From: Verrucomicrobiota bacterium | Lineage (GTDB): Bacteria > Verrucomicrobiota > Verrucomicrobiia > Opitutales > Opitutaceae | Direction of reading: 5' to 3' | Assembly: GCA_016721945.1 (NCBI GenBank) | Contig: JADKHC010000028.1 | Span: 1 to 64,000 of the forward strand | Length of the DNA: 64,000 bases | Part shown: positions 1 through 8,986 of the stretch, piece by piece | Layout: every line of letters starts with the position of its first letter | Numbering within the stretch: the first letter of the stretch is position 1 | Notes under the pieces: model-generated | What the model saw: the letters and a program-made list of their open reading frames with translations, nothing else | The model's database searches: none | What the model was told of the DNA's origin: nothing | Made by a program: the position numbers and the translations under genes

Positions 1-703
1 GCCGATCAGTTCAATAGCATCCATGAGCGGCTGATCGAAGCCTGGAAAAGACGCGGCGGCGGCCTGGTGCACTTCGTCAGCGTGCGCGATCACGACGAGG
101 ACGGTATGACGGTGACTTACTTGCGGGACACTTGCGAACAGGCCGGATTGAGCACCAAATGGCTAGCGGTGGAAGACATTGGTTGGGATGCCAAAGCCAA
201 ACGCTTCGTCGACAACGAACTTTCCGTCATCGACAACTGTTTTAAACTCTATCCCTGGGAATGGATGTGGGCCGAGGATTATTCGCAACATTTGGAAACG
301 GCACCCACGACCTTTCTCGAACCCGCGTGGAAAATGCTTGAGCAACAAGGGGATCTTTCCCGTCCTCTGGGAACTTTATCCGGATCACCCGAACCTGCTG
401 CCAGCCTACGGAGCGCGAAGATGCACTAGCGGTGACTACGTTGCGCAAGCCGCTCCTCGGCCGCGAAGGCAGCAATGTTTCTATTTTTCCGGCGGACACA
501 CTGTGCTTGCGAGCGAGGTGACTACGGCGCCGAAGGTTACGTTTTCAACAGCGCGCACCAATTCCCCTTTTGAAGGGCATCATCCCATATTCGGCACCTG
601 GATTGTGGATCACGAAGCTGCTGGGCTCGGCATTCGCGAAGACACCAGCTTGATCACGGGAAACCTTAGCCGCTTTGTCCCGCATTTCTTCCAACCCGGA
701 TGA
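1..703 (+). pseudogene. Glutathionylspermidine synthase-like ATP-grasp ligase, 5'-truncated, multiple frameshifts
   Basis: The encoded pieces match the C-terminal half of glutathionylspermidine synthase-type ATP-grasp amidoligases, but they lie in changing frames. Frame 1 (67-~370) carries the FKLYPWEWMW signature. Frame 2 (~370-440) carries PVLWELYPDHPNLLPAY and GDYV. Frame 3 (~441-500) carries RKPLLGREGSNVSIF. Frame 1 again (~517-567) carries GDYGAEGYVF, and frame 2 (~560-703) carries HPIFGTWIVDHEAAGLGIRED and SRFVPHFF. At least four frame changes are therefore needed to read the product. The gene starts before the window. Its stop overlaps the next start (ATGA at 700-703), so the two genes form an operon. 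In this family the enzyme makes an amide bond with a polyamine or peptide substrate. The gene is either a pseudogene or a patch of poor sequence; the tight preservation of motifs between indels favours sequence error or very recent decay. Confidence 0.8.
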
Positions 704-1777
704 GCACGCACAATCCCACGGCCTTGCGTATTGGCATGAGCGGTCAGTTATTCGATCGCACATACCGAATCTGCGGACGCGTCGTGCTCAGCACAGACGT
801 CGACGGCGAACGTTACTATTGGCAGGAATTTTTCCTGAAAACCAACGGCGGTGAGGAAGCGACGTTGGTTTTCGAGGAAACGGAACGTGGACCGACCTGG
901 AAACTCTTCCAATACTTCGAGCCGCAGTCGCCCTTTTCGATCGCAGACCTTTCGCGCGTCAACGTCGGTGACTCCGTCGGCGTGGATGCCTTCAAAGGCA
1001 CGGGTGGATCTGCTCGGAAAATCCACGGTGCGCGCAATTGAAGGCGAAGCGCCGGAAGGCGTCGAGCGCGACGATTATTCGCAGTATTTCAATGCCACCG
1101 TCGGCAATGCCACTCTCGTGGTTAGTTGGGCCAATGGTGCGGTTGAGCACTACGTGGGGCAAGATCTCACGCGGGACATCGTGCGAAAAGCCTTCGGTGC
1201 CGAACTACCAGCCAGCTATAAAATAACACCCTTAGCCAGCACAAGCGCAGACTACGGCAGCCAATCTATTCCTTTCGGAAAAATTGTCGGTTTTGCGGTA
1301 CTCGCCCTGTTTCTAGTTTTCCAATTCACACGCTGTGCTCCTTACTCCTGCTCACGCGAGGGGAGTTTTTCCGTGCGCAAACCTCCCGCAAACAAACTCG
1401 AAATCGGCCGCAGCTTCGTGCTCGCAGGACACACCCAGAGCGTGAGGAGTTGCGCGATTGTCGAGTATGCCACTGCCAGTTTCACGAGGCAGGCCCGACT
1501 ATACGAACTCGTCGACGACGCGGGTCGCCCATCGCAACTGCTACAAGGCATCGAAAACGACGTGGAAATTGGGACGCTCTGGGACGCCACGACGGTCAGC
1601 CCCGTGGCCAACCGCACGCCACAACAGCTGGCTCACTTAAAGCCGGCCTTTCACCACACAACGACGCCACTTTGTCGCCGCCAGACTCTACCGCATGCGT
1701 GTGCTGCGCATAATCGCAGGTTCATCCGAACTATTTTCTGCCGGCAAAATACGGTATGGCTTTATCGCAAATGGTAA
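700..1777 (+). pseudogene. DUF4178 membrane protein, frameshifted
   Basis: The first 100 residues (frame 1, 700-~1005) look like a DUF4178 domain: LFDRTYRICGRVVLSTDVDGERYYWQEFFL followed by GPTWKLFQYFEPQSPF. Frame 1 then stops at 1041. The continuation is in frame 2 (LLGKSTVRAIEGEAPEGVERDDY onwards), so an indel lies near 1000-1015. A transmembrane helix (IVGFAVLALFLVFQF) follows near 1285-1330, and then a less clear C-terminal region in which reading quality drops again after about 1580. The start overlaps the stop of the ATP-grasp gene by ATGA. DUF4178 proteins are known neighbours of GSP-synthase-like ATP-grasp genes, which fits this pair. The exact 3' end is uncertain. Confidence 0.6.
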
Positions 1778-1972
1778 AACAGCTGCGATTTTCGACTGAG
1801 ATCGAAACCTCCGTTTCGTCAACTGTCAGCAGCACCCTGACCGACGTCCCGTGATGCGGCTTCCGGTTGAGGACGCATCCGAGTTCAAGGTGAGGTCGCC
1901 GCAAAGATATATGAAACCGCGCCGCAGCTGTACGCGTCGTCTCGCCAAAGTAGGGGCGCCTGGTTTTTAGCA

Positions 1973-2015
1973 ACTTACAGAATGCGTCACGTAATACGTG
2001 ACACTTTTTGTAAGT
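1973..2015. repeat. Imperfect inverted repeat (43 bp)
   Basis: ACTTACA (1973-1979) pairs with TGTAAGT (2009-2015). Inside, GTCACGTA (1986-1993) pairs with TACGTGAC (1995-2002) around one central base. A 6x6 mismatch separates the two stems. It could be an operator, a hairpin or the end of a mobile element. It ends 33 bases before the G run. Confidence 0.65.
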
Positions 2016-2047
2016 GTTTGGGTTAAAGTGAGTTTCCAATTCGTTTT

Positions 2048-2090
<43 letters not shown>

Positions 2091-2243
2091 ACCGTTTCTC
2101 GGCCAGGTCTTTCCGTCCCAGCTTCGGCCTTGGGCAACATCCCCGGGGGGGCGCAGGCACGGCGTTCTTTAGTGCGCATATTGCGTTAATCGTGAGGGAT
2201 TTTGCGCCGATACTAGGGGAAACCCTTTCCTACAAATAACCCT

Positions 2244-2801
2244 GTGCAAAACTCGACATCCGCCTTCTCCGGCCGGGAGAAATCCTTTGCCGAAAATGAG
2301 ATCATCGTCAGCAAGACCGACCTGAACGGTATCATCACTTATGTGAACGACGTGTTCATTCGCGTCTCGGGTTTCTCCGAGCGTCAGTTGCTGGGCGCAC
2401 CGCATAATATCATCCGGCATCCCGATATGCCGCGTTGTGTTTTCAAACTTTTGTGGGAAACGATCCAACGCGGACAAGAGATTTTTGCCTACGTCCTTAA
2501 CCGCTCGAAAGATGGAACCGGCTACTGGGTTTTCGCCCACGTCACGCCGAGCTACGATCTGCAACGCCGGCAAATCGGCTACCATTCGAACCGCCGTGTT
2601 CCCTACCCGGATGCGCTGAAGAGCGTGAAGGAAATCTACACCAGCCTGCTCGCGGAAGAAAAGAAACACTCCAAAAACCGCGAAGCCGCCGAGGCCGGTC
2701 ACGCGCTGCTGCTGGAGATGCTCGCGAGCCACCAAACCGATTACTCAAAATTTGTCTTCGGGCTTTCCCGTCACACCCGGCTTGAGGCCAGCACAACATG
2801 A
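2244..2801 (+). CDS. PAS domain sensor protein (Aer-like)
   Basis: 185 residues, starting at GTG. The protein is essentially one PAS domain of the aerotaxis-receptor type: KTDLNGIITYVNDVFIRVSG, then NIIRHPDMPR, LWETIQRGQEIFAYVLNRSKDG and YWVFAHVTP. The NIIRHPDMP/YWV signature is typical of redox or oxygen sensing PAS domains that bind FAD or haem, although the cofactor cannot be told from sequence. The tail (about residues 130-185) is probably helical (YTSLLAEEKKHSKNREAAEAG). No membrane segment is seen. The stop overlaps the start of the downstream chemoreceptor (ATGA at 2798-2801), so the two are translationally coupled. They may together form one receptor that in other bacteria is a single PAS-MCP polypeptide. 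Confidence 0.85.
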   Translation: MQNSTSAFSGREKSFAENEIIVSKTDLNGIITYVNDVFIRVSGFSERQLLGAPHNIIRHPDMPRCVFKLLWETIQRGQEIFAYVLNRSKDGTGYWVFAHVTPSYDLQRRQIGYHSNRRVPYPDALKSVKEIYTSLLAEEKKHSKNREAAEAGHALLLEMLASHQTDYSKFVFGLSRHTRLEASTT

Positions 2802-3811
2802 GCGTCAAATATCAAACGTCTGGTCGGACCTCCAAGGTATCCATTTTTTGGCGACAACTCTGGCGGACCCTGCGGCCACGCCTTCGCAGCCGCACCGCCG
2901 AAGTCACGGCGATTTGTCGCCGCGTCGCTGAGGGAGATCTGGAGGCCCGGATCACCGGCATGGGCACCCGCACGAATTTCGGCAAGATGTGCCAGGCTAT
3001 CAACCAAGCTTTCGACATGTCCGACTCGTTCGTGCGTGAAGCAGCCGCTGCGATGGAAAATTGCAGCCGTGATCGTTTCCACCGTCCGATTTTGCTGCGT
3101 GGGCTCAAGGGCGCCTATCAGCAAAGCGCAGTCGTCATTAATACCGCCGGACTGAAGATGAAGGAGCACAACGATAACATTGTCTTTGTCCGCGCCCAAG
3201 CCGCCGAGAATGCGCAGAGCGTCTGTCGCGTCGCCGCCGCGTGCGAAGAACTCAGTGCGACCACGACCGAGATCTCCGGCCAGACCAGCGATGCCGCGAA
3301 CACCGCACGCAACGCCGTCGCCGGCATGACCGAGATCACCGACACGTTGCAGGAGCTCACGACCGCGGTCAGCAAGATCGATCGCGTAGTCGAGGTGATC
3401 AACAATGTCGCCATGCAGACCAATCTTCTCGCGCTCAATGCATCGATCGAGGCCGCTCACGCCGGCGAACAAGGCAAGGGCTTTGCCGTCGTCGCCTCCG
3501 AGGTGAAATCACTGGCAACAGAAACGCACAAAGCGACTGACGAGATCAGCGCTGAGATGAAACATATGCAGGCAACCATGGCACAAGTGACCGAACTGAT
3601 CGCCAAGATCAGGACGACCATCGAAGGCGTCCATGACACGACGTCGAGTATCGCCATTTCCATCAGGGAACAGGTTCAGGCTACGACCGAGATCAGCAAC
3701 ACCATCACCGAAGTTTCCAATAACTCCGAAGAAGTCTCTCAGCGGATCTCACAGTCGAATGATGAGACAGACGTGGTCGACTTTTCCAAGCAGACCGAGA
3801 CCGCTGCCTAA
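2798..3811 (+). CDS. Soluble methyl-accepting chemotaxis protein
   Basis: 337 residues. The C-terminal two thirds form the chemoreceptor signalling coiled coil with the hairpin tip around EVINNVAMQTNLLALNASIE and GKGFAVVASEVKSLA, the part that contacts CheA and CheW. The N-terminal part has a HAMP-like stretch (VTAICRRVAEGDLEARI) and a GLKGAYQQSAVVIN segment seen in PAS-linked receptors. There is no signal peptide or transmembrane helix, so the receptor should be cytoplasmic. The start ATG overlaps the PAS gene stop. The C terminus lacks a CheR-tethering pentapeptide (it ends QTETAA). No che genes are present in the window. Input probably comes from the PAS partner; this is inferred from coupling and the absence of a sensor domain of its own. 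Confidence 0.9.
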   Translation: MSVKYQTSGRTSKVSIFWRQLWRTLRPRLRSRTAEVTAICRRVAEGDLEARITGMGTRTNFGKMCQAINQAFDMSDSFVREAAAAMENCSRDRFHRPILLRGLKGAYQQSAVVINTAGLKMKEHNDNIVFVRAQAAENAQSVCRVAAACEELSATTTEISGQTSDAANTARNAVAGMTEITDTLQELTTAVSKIDRVVEVINNVAMQTNLLALNASIEAAHAGEQGKGFAVVASEVKSLATETHKATDEISAEMKHMQATMAQVTELIAKIRTTIEGVHDTTSSIAISIREQVQATTEISNTITEVSNNSEEVSQRISQSNDETDVVDFSKQTETAA

Positions 3812-3963
3812 CCACCTGACGCGGGTTACCACAGAAAACCTCCGAGCAGCTTTCGAAAAGCTGCCGCTGTTTGTGTTGGGGTATGATCAATGGTTCGGCT
3901 GACACCGTAGCATTCATCTTCGACGTATTTCTAGGCGGTTTCAGCTAAACTGCAGCCGTTCGA

Positions 3964-3995
3964 GGTAGGGCGCGCCCAGCGGTCGCGCCCTAACC
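3964..3995. repeat. GTAGGGC hairpin repeat
   Basis: GGTAGGGCGCG is answered by CGCGCCCTAACC after a short spacer, forming a near-perfect hairpin. The same GTAGGGC lead is found at 10012, 14929 and 45315, so it belongs to a dispersed intergenic family. Confidence 0.6.
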
Positions 3996-4054
3996 AAAGA
4001 CAATTTCAGCCAGATTAATTTTCGGTAATTCGGCTACGGTTTTACTGGAACTAC

Positions 4055-4211
4055 GCTAAGACGTATCCATGCAGTTGAAGGTGGAGCCTGTTGTCTCTAA
4101 CGGGCTGGTTTGGGAGCGGCTACGATCAAGCCCGATGGGGACATCGGGCTCCACCTTCTGCGCATCGCTCCTCGCTGGAGATTATTCTCCAACTGCATCG
4201 TTCCGGCTTAG
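4055..4211 (-). repeat. MITE-like palindromic repeat, copy A
   Basis: The ends are related to GCAGTTGAAGG on the left and AACTGCATCGTTCCGGCTTA on the right. The interior holds two small hairpins (GGAGCCTGTTGTCTCTAACGGGCT and AGCCCGATGGGGACATCGGGCT in abbreviated form) enclosed by GTGGAG/CTCCAC. The copy is the reverse complement of the element at 10141-10288. There is no coding capacity. Transposition in trans is an inference from the inverted ends. Confidence 0.75.
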
Positions 4212-4402
4212 CGGTATCCATGTAATGTAGCCACCGATGCACACTGATAAACACAGATGCCCCGGAGGATTGTTTTAACGCCGTGCGAGAAGTTTCCTGT
4301 TTATCCAGACAGTGAGTGATCAGATCGCCAAAACCCTGACGTTGTTTCTGCCTCAATCTGTGGTCATCTGTGGCTCCCAACTGAATCGTTCCGGCTTAGA
4401 TG
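4205..4402. repeat. Element with family-like ends but different interior
   Basis: The right end (AACTGAATCGTTCCGGCTTA, about 4380-4399) is nearly identical to the right end of copy A, and the left (GGTATCCATG) resembles the left end of copy A. The interior instead carries another repeat type, ACACTGATAAACACAGATG and ATCTGTGGTCATCTGTGG in inverted arrangement. It may be a composite or nested insertion. Confidence 0.45.
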
Positions 4403-4514
4403 ACGTTGCACCGCTCATTCTATATCCTGGTGCTGTCGACCGACACGAAATGGATCGGGGTTATTAAGTCCGCAGAAAATTTTCTGCGATACCGACCATC
4501 ACCGACCGCCGCAT

Positions 4515-5267
4515 TTACAAGCCCAGGCGCTGGCGAAACAGCCGTGACTGGCGGCGGGAAAGTTCGACGATCTTTCCGCCTTTCAGCTTCGCGCGCAGTG
4601 AACCGCTGAACCACGGCTCAACTGATTCGACGCAGCGCAGATTCACGATTTGCGAACGGCTGGCGCGGAAGAAAATTTCCGAAGGCAGACGTTGTTCGAG
4701 CTGAGCCAGCGTGCGGTGGACAAAGGGTTCCGAGCCGTCCAGCCACAAACGTGCATGGTTGCCGTCGGCTTCAATGCCGCGAATCGACTCCACCGGGACG
4801 AACCAGCAGCGATCGCCATCGCGCACGAAAACTTTTTCGCCAGCCGTCAGCGGAGTATCGAGTGGTTCGGCTTCGCTTTCCGGCACGCTCTCTTCTGTAA
4901 CCGCTGGTTGCCCGGCGAGGGATTTTTCGGCTCGTTCCAGCGCTTCGGCCAGCCGCTCGGACTCGATGGGCTTCATCAGATAGTCCAGCGCACCAAACTC
5001 AAAAGCCCGCAGTGCATGTTCGTCGTACGCCGTGGTAAAAATCACCGCAGGCACACCTGGCCCAAGCGTCGCGAGTAACTCAAAGCCGTTTTCTTCCGGC
5101 ATCTGCACATCGAGAAATAGGAGTGCGGGCTTGAGCTCTCGAATCGCTTTGCGAGCCTCGTCGGCATTGGCGGCCTCGCCAGCAATCTCGACCTCCGGGT
5201 GACGCTTCAGCAGGCGGCGGAGTTCCGACCGGGCCAGCGGCTCATCATCAATGATCAGTGCTTTCAT
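4515..5267 (-). CDS. LytTR-family response regulator
   Basis: 250 residues. The N-terminal receiver domain (1-120) has MKALIIDDEP (acidic pocket), the phosphoacceptor Asp in ALLFLDVQMPEENG, the TTAYDEHALRAF switch region and the conserved KP in LDYLMKPIE. A linker of about 25 residues rich in Glu and Pro follows. The C-terminal LytTR DNA-binding domain begins near KVFVRDGDRCWFVPVESI and includes HRTLAQLEQRLP and FFRASRSQIVNL. The gene lies 7 bases downstream of a LytS/YpdA-type kinase gene, its obvious partner. Members bind direct repeats upstream of target genes; no target is evident here. Confidence 0.92.
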   Translation of the reverse strand: MKALIIDDEPLARSELRRLLKRHPEVEIAGEAANADEARKAIRELKPALLFLDVQMPEENGFELLATLGPGVPAVIFTTAYDEHALRAFEFGALDYLMKPIESERLAEALERAEKSLAGQPAVTEESVPESEAEPLDTPLTAGEKVFVRDGDRCWFVPVESIRGIEADGNHARLWLDGSEPFVHRTLAQLEQRLPSEIFFRASRSQIVNLRCVESVEPWFSGSLRAKLKGGKIVELSRRQSRLFRQRLGL

Positions 5268-5274
5268 GTTGGAT

Positions 5275-6363
5275 TTAGTGACGGGAAACAGGCGATACCG
5301 GCAAATTCACTTCGGCCACCACGCGGTCAGCATCTTCATCGCCGATTACGAACCAAGCCGCATCGCCAAAGAGCAGGTTCAGCCGGTCGCGGAGGTTTTT
5401 CAGGCCTGTGCCAGTCGATTCCGAAGCGGTGCCAAGGCGTCCGGGATTCGTCACGCGGAGCCGTAGATGGCCGTCATGCAAGTGAGCCGAGTAGACGATT
5501 TCGCCGCCCTGCTTGCGCGCAGCCGGGCCGAACTTAACGGCGTTTTCCACCAGTCCTTGCAGCAACAACGGCGGGATCTGCACGGCCTCGAGACCTGCAT
5601 CGACCTTGGTCGTGACGGTCAGCCGGTCGCCGAGCCGGAGTTTTTCCAGTTCCAGATAAAGTCCGACCACGCGCAGCTCCTCGGAGAGCGGCACGAGTTT
5701 GCGTTCAGCACTCGTGAGCGAGTAGCGCATGATCACCGCGAGTTGCGTGACGGCATCGCGGGCACGTCCCGGGTTTTCGTCGATGAGCGCGCGCAGCGAG
5801 TTGAAACTGTTGAAGAGAAAATGCGGGTTGATCTGCCCTTTAAGCGCATGGAGCTGCGCTTCGCGTGCGGCCGCAGTTGTCTCGACCTGCAAGACTTCGA
5901 GGTTTCGAGCCCGCTGGAAATAGTAGATCGCGAGCAGCCCCGAAAACCACAGGATAGTCACAAGGGCATTCTGCATGATCATGAACCCAACCATAGCCCC
6001 TACTCCAATGCGCTCGAAGTCTTCCGCAAAAATCTCACGGCAGGGAAACCAAACGATTAGCGCCACCACAAGGCCCATAAACAGCGCCGCCAAGTAACCT
6101 TGGAGAAATAGACTTTTCCACCCGCGATCGAATAGGCCGCGCCAGTGCATCCATTTCCAAATCAAATGCGAGGAGAACGCCTGGGCGAGATGGTCAAAGG
6201 CTTCCAATGAGAGAGCCGCCGTCATATCGATCGCAGGCCGCTTCGCACAATAGATCGCCATCACGATGAGACGCAGGATCAGAAATAATCCCCAGCCCAC
6301 GAGCTGAGAAAACAGATAGTATTTGAATTCGTTTTTTTGGGAAGCGGACACGGGGAAGAGCAT
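5275..6363 (-). CDS. LytS/YpdA-type sensor histidine kinase
   Basis: About 362 residues from the ATG at 6363. An upstream in-frame start at 6417 would add 18 residues without the look of a signal. The N-terminal half holds about four hydrophobic segments (YYLFSQLVGWGLFLILRLIV, YLAALFMGLVVALIVWF, NALVTILWFSGLLAIYYF among them). The phosphoacceptor region ALKGQINPHFLFNSFNSLRA is typical of the His_kinase (PF06580) family. The ATP-binding lid region shows LLLQGLVENAVKFG and GTGLKNLRDRL. It forms a two-gene operon with the LytTR regulator. The signal sensed is not evident. Confidence 0.9.
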   Translation of the reverse strand: MLFPVSASQKNEFKYYLFSQLVGWGLFLILRLIVMAIYCAKRPAIDMTAALSLEAFDHLAQAFSSHLIWKWMHWRGLFDRGWKSLFLQGYLAALFMGLVVALIVWFPCREIFAEDFERIGVGAMVGFMIMQNALVTILWFSGLLAIYYFQRARNLEVLQVETTAAAREAQLHALKGQINPHFLFNSFNSLRALIDENPGRARDAVTQLAVIMRYSLTSAERKLVPLSEELRVVGLYLELEKLRLGDRLTVTTKVDAGLEAVQIPPLLLQGLVENAVKFGPAARKQGGEIVYSAHLHDGHLRLRVTNPGRLGTASESTGTGLKNLRDRLNLLFGDAAWFVIGDEDADRVVAEVNLPVSPVSRH

Positions 6364-6456
6364 TACAACTCTGTCGTTAGCCAGCGTGAAGACGAGTCTT
6401 TCGCAGCCTGCGGTCAATTCGAGCCGTTATCGGTCATCCGAGTCCGAAATCGGCAC

Positions 6457-8913
6457 TCAAGCTCGGCGGCTCGCGAGGACTTCGCCGACCACGGTTTTCA
6501 GCTGCTCGGTGGTAAACGGCTTGGGCAGAATGCGGTTAACTTTCAGGTCTTTCAGGGCCAGCAAATCTTCGTCTGACACCCGTCCACTCATCACCACGAT
6601 ACAGACCGTACCCGGCAGAGTGCGCACTTTTCTGACCAGATCGACGCCGCTCATGCGAGGCATGCTCAAGTCGATCAACAGCAGATCATAGCCAGGGCCA
6701 CCGGCCGACAACTCCTTCCAGGCGTCCTCGCCGTCGCCACACTGCGCGACGATATAGCCCTGACGCTGGAGTATCCGCGACGCGGAGCTGGAGATGAGCA
6801 TTTCATCTTCCACGATCAGTATCCGACAACCGGTTACAGCGATCGGTGCCACGGTCTGGATCCGCTCTTCGATCCTCGGCAGGGGCGGATGGGTTTCGCG
6901 ACGCGGCAGGTAGACATGGAAGGCCGTGCCCTCATCGGGTTTGGAATCCACCACGATCTCGCCGCCAGCATCATTAACCTGATGCCAGACCGTGGAGAGA
7001 CCCAGTCCGGTTCCCTTACCAACTTCTTTGGTGGTAAAGAATGGTTCGAATATCCGGTCCACGATCTCGTGCGGTATGCCCGCGCCGTTATCCTCCACCG
7101 TAAAACGCTGCCAGCCGGTAAGCCCATCGCGGCTCACTCCAACGCGGGGCGGGCGGGCCCCAGGGGGCAGCTCGGCGACGCTGACCCGCAACTGGGGCCG
7201 CCAGCTCGGATCGGAGTGATTTCCAAGTTTTTCCAACAGGGCATCGCGAGCGTTCAACACGAGGTTGAACACGATCTGGTTAAAATCAGTCGGGTTAAAC
7301 GCGACTGCAGGCAGATCGGCAGGCAGGTCGTTGATCCACTCGATGCGACGATCTATCATCGTCTTGAGCAAAGCCTCGCAGTTGGCCACCGCTTCGGTGA
7401 GGCGCACCGTGCGAGCAGGATCATCTGTCTTGCGACCAAAGGCCAGCAAGCGCTTCGTCAGATCGGCCGCGCGTTGGGCAGATTGGTCGATAATGTTTAG
7501 TTCGGCAGGCGTAACAACGACAGGCGGCTTGGCCGAGCGCAGCAAGCTGGCCGTGGCCATGATCGGTGTGAGCAGGTTGTTGAATTCATGGGCGATACCT
7601 CCGACCAGCTCGCCGAGCGCGCGCAACCTTCGCGATTTCGCGATCTCCTGATCCATCAAACGCCGCTTGGTGATATCGGCCGATAACACGCACAAACGAT
7701 TCGCGCCCTTGGCTGTTCCCAGCGGCATCGTCGCGACTTCTAGTACCCGTTGCGACACGGATAACCGCGTCTCCCAGCGCGACGGTTGGCTATTTCCCCG
7801 ATGACGCGTGATCGCCTCGTCGAGATAGCCGCGCATTTCCTTGGTGAAGTTAAGTTCGTCCAGCAAGTGCCCGGCCGAGGCGTTTTTTTCGAGCGCAAAA
7901 AGCAACGACGCTTCCTGGTTAAGCGAGACGAGAGTGGCCGTGCCTTGTTCGGGAATATCGAGCACCACGGTTGCCAGCGGGTGTTTGTCGTAGAGAGCCG
8001 CGAGAAGCGACCGTTGCTCGGCCAACTCCGAGGCCTGCCCGGCGATCCGCTGTGAAAGCGTGCGTTGCCGCAAAAATCCCCACAAGGCACCCGCCGCGAT
8101 CAAAGCGAGAGCCGCCGCCGCATAACTCACGATCTGCAACGGTGTGAGTTTCTCGTCCACATAATGACCGAACCATTTCTGATAGATATCGTCGAATTCG
8201 CCCTTGCGATGAAGGACCGCCAAGCCCTCGTTGAAACGCGCCAGTAATAACGCGTCGCCCTTCCGCACCGACAGGCAGTACCGCACATCATAACCGGGCA
8301 CGCCTTCAAGGATCTTTAAGTTCTTCAGACCGAAACGGTCGATCACTGTCACCGCCGTCAACCGTGACATCACCACCGCATCGCAGTCGCCCGCTGCCAG
8401 CAAGCGCACCTGTTGCTCGGTAGTTGGCGCGTACAACCTCAACGCCTCCGGCTGCCGCTCCATCACATAAAGCTCACCCACCGTCCCTTTCTGGCCAACT
8501 CCCACCCGTCGACCCTTCAGATCGTTGGCGCTGCGGATATTTTTTTCGTCGATGCGCACCACCACCACCGTTTCGAAACGCAGGATTGGCACCGAAAAAT
8601 CCACCTGTGCCCGCCGCGCCGGCGTCTCGCCCCAAAACGGAATCGCATCCACCCGACCCGACAACAACGACTCACCCAACTCGGGGCCAGGCATCGCCTG
8701 CCACTCAACTTTGAATCGCATCTCCCGAGCCACCGCATTGACCAGATCGATGGCAAAACCCCTCAACACCTTGTTCTCATCCTGAAACGAATAGGGATGA
8801 AACATTTCCTGGGAACCAATTGTTATCGGCAGGCTCATATCCCGCTCTTGAGCTAGCGTAAATAGAGGCCCTGCCACGGACAGCATGCCCCAGATCCAGA
8901 CCCGCCTCAACAT
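6457..8913 (-). CDS. Hybrid sensor histidine kinase with periplasmic solute-binding domain
   Basis: 818 residues from ATG 8913; an earlier start at 8988 would collide with the divergent neighbour. Order of domains: signal peptide (MLRRVWIWGMLSVAGPLFTLAQ); SBP_bac_3-type periplasmic binding domain (about 30-255; LVNAVAREMRFKVEW, DLKGRRVGVGQKGT, GEFDDIYQKWFG); one TM helix (IVSYAAAALALIAAGALWGF); PAS-like domain (LDIPEQGTATLVSLNQEASLLF); HisKA with GGIAHEFNNLLTPI; HATPase (NLVLNARDAL, DNGAGIP, GTGLGLSTVW); and a C-terminal receiver (ILIVEDEM, LLIDLSMPRMSG, LPKPF). The architecture resembles BvgS-like hybrid kinases. Amino-acid-like ligands are usual for this binding fold, but the ligand here is unknown. 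No output regulator lies next to it. Confidence 0.9.
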   Translation of the reverse strand: MLRRVWIWGMLSVAGPLFTLAQERDMSLPITIGSQEMFHPYSFQDENKVLRGFAIDLVNAVAREMRFKVEWQAMPGPELGESLLSGRVDAIPFWGETPARRAQVDFSVPILRFETVVVVRIDEKNIRSANDLKGRRVGVGQKGTVGELYVMERQPEALRLYAPTTEQQVRLLAAGDCDAVVMSRLTAVTVIDRFGLKNLKILEGVPGYDVRYCLSVRKGDALLLARFNEGLAVLHRKGEFDDIYQKWFGHYVDEKLTPLQIVSYAAAALALIAAGALWGFLRQRTLSQRIAGQASELAEQRSLLAALYDKHPLATVVLDIPEQGTATLVSLNQEASLLFALEKNASAGHLLDELNFTKEMRGYLDEAITRHRGNSQPSRWETRLSVSQRVLEVATMPLGTAKGANRLCVLSADITKRRLMDQEIAKSRRLRALGELVGGIAHEFNNLLTPIMATASLLRSAKPPVVVTPAELNIIDQSAQRAADLTKRLLAFGRKTDDPARTVRLTEAVANCEALLKTMIDRRIEWINDLPADLPAVAFNPTDFNQIVFNLVLNARDALLEKLGNHSDPSWRPQLRVSVAELPPGARPPRVGVSRDGLTGWQRFTVEDNGAGIPHEIVDRIFEPFFTTKEVGKGTGLGLSTVWHQVNDAGGEIVVDSKPDEGTAFHVYLPRRETHPPLPRIEERIQTVAPIAVTGCRILIVEDEMLISSSASRILQRQGYIVAQCGDGEDAWKELSAGGPGYDLLLIDLSMPRMSGVDLVRKVRTLPGTVCIVVMSGRVSDEDLLALKDLKVNRILPKPFTTEQLKTVVGEVLASRRA

Positions 8914-8986
8914 CGCGGTCCAGCGCTGAAGCCCGCTTAAAATCCCGGTATTGCGTATCACAAAAAAATGGTGAGCTTCACACTGC

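Larger units (their letters stand above)
3812..4514. other. Intergenic region filled with palindromic repeats
   Basis: About 700 bases without a convincing gene. It contains a GTAGGGC-type hairpin (3964-3995), a full MITE-like element (4055-4211) and an adjoining element with similar ends but another interior (4205-4402). The rest (4403-4514) runs into the 3' end of the minus-strand response-regulator gene. Confidence 0.7.
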
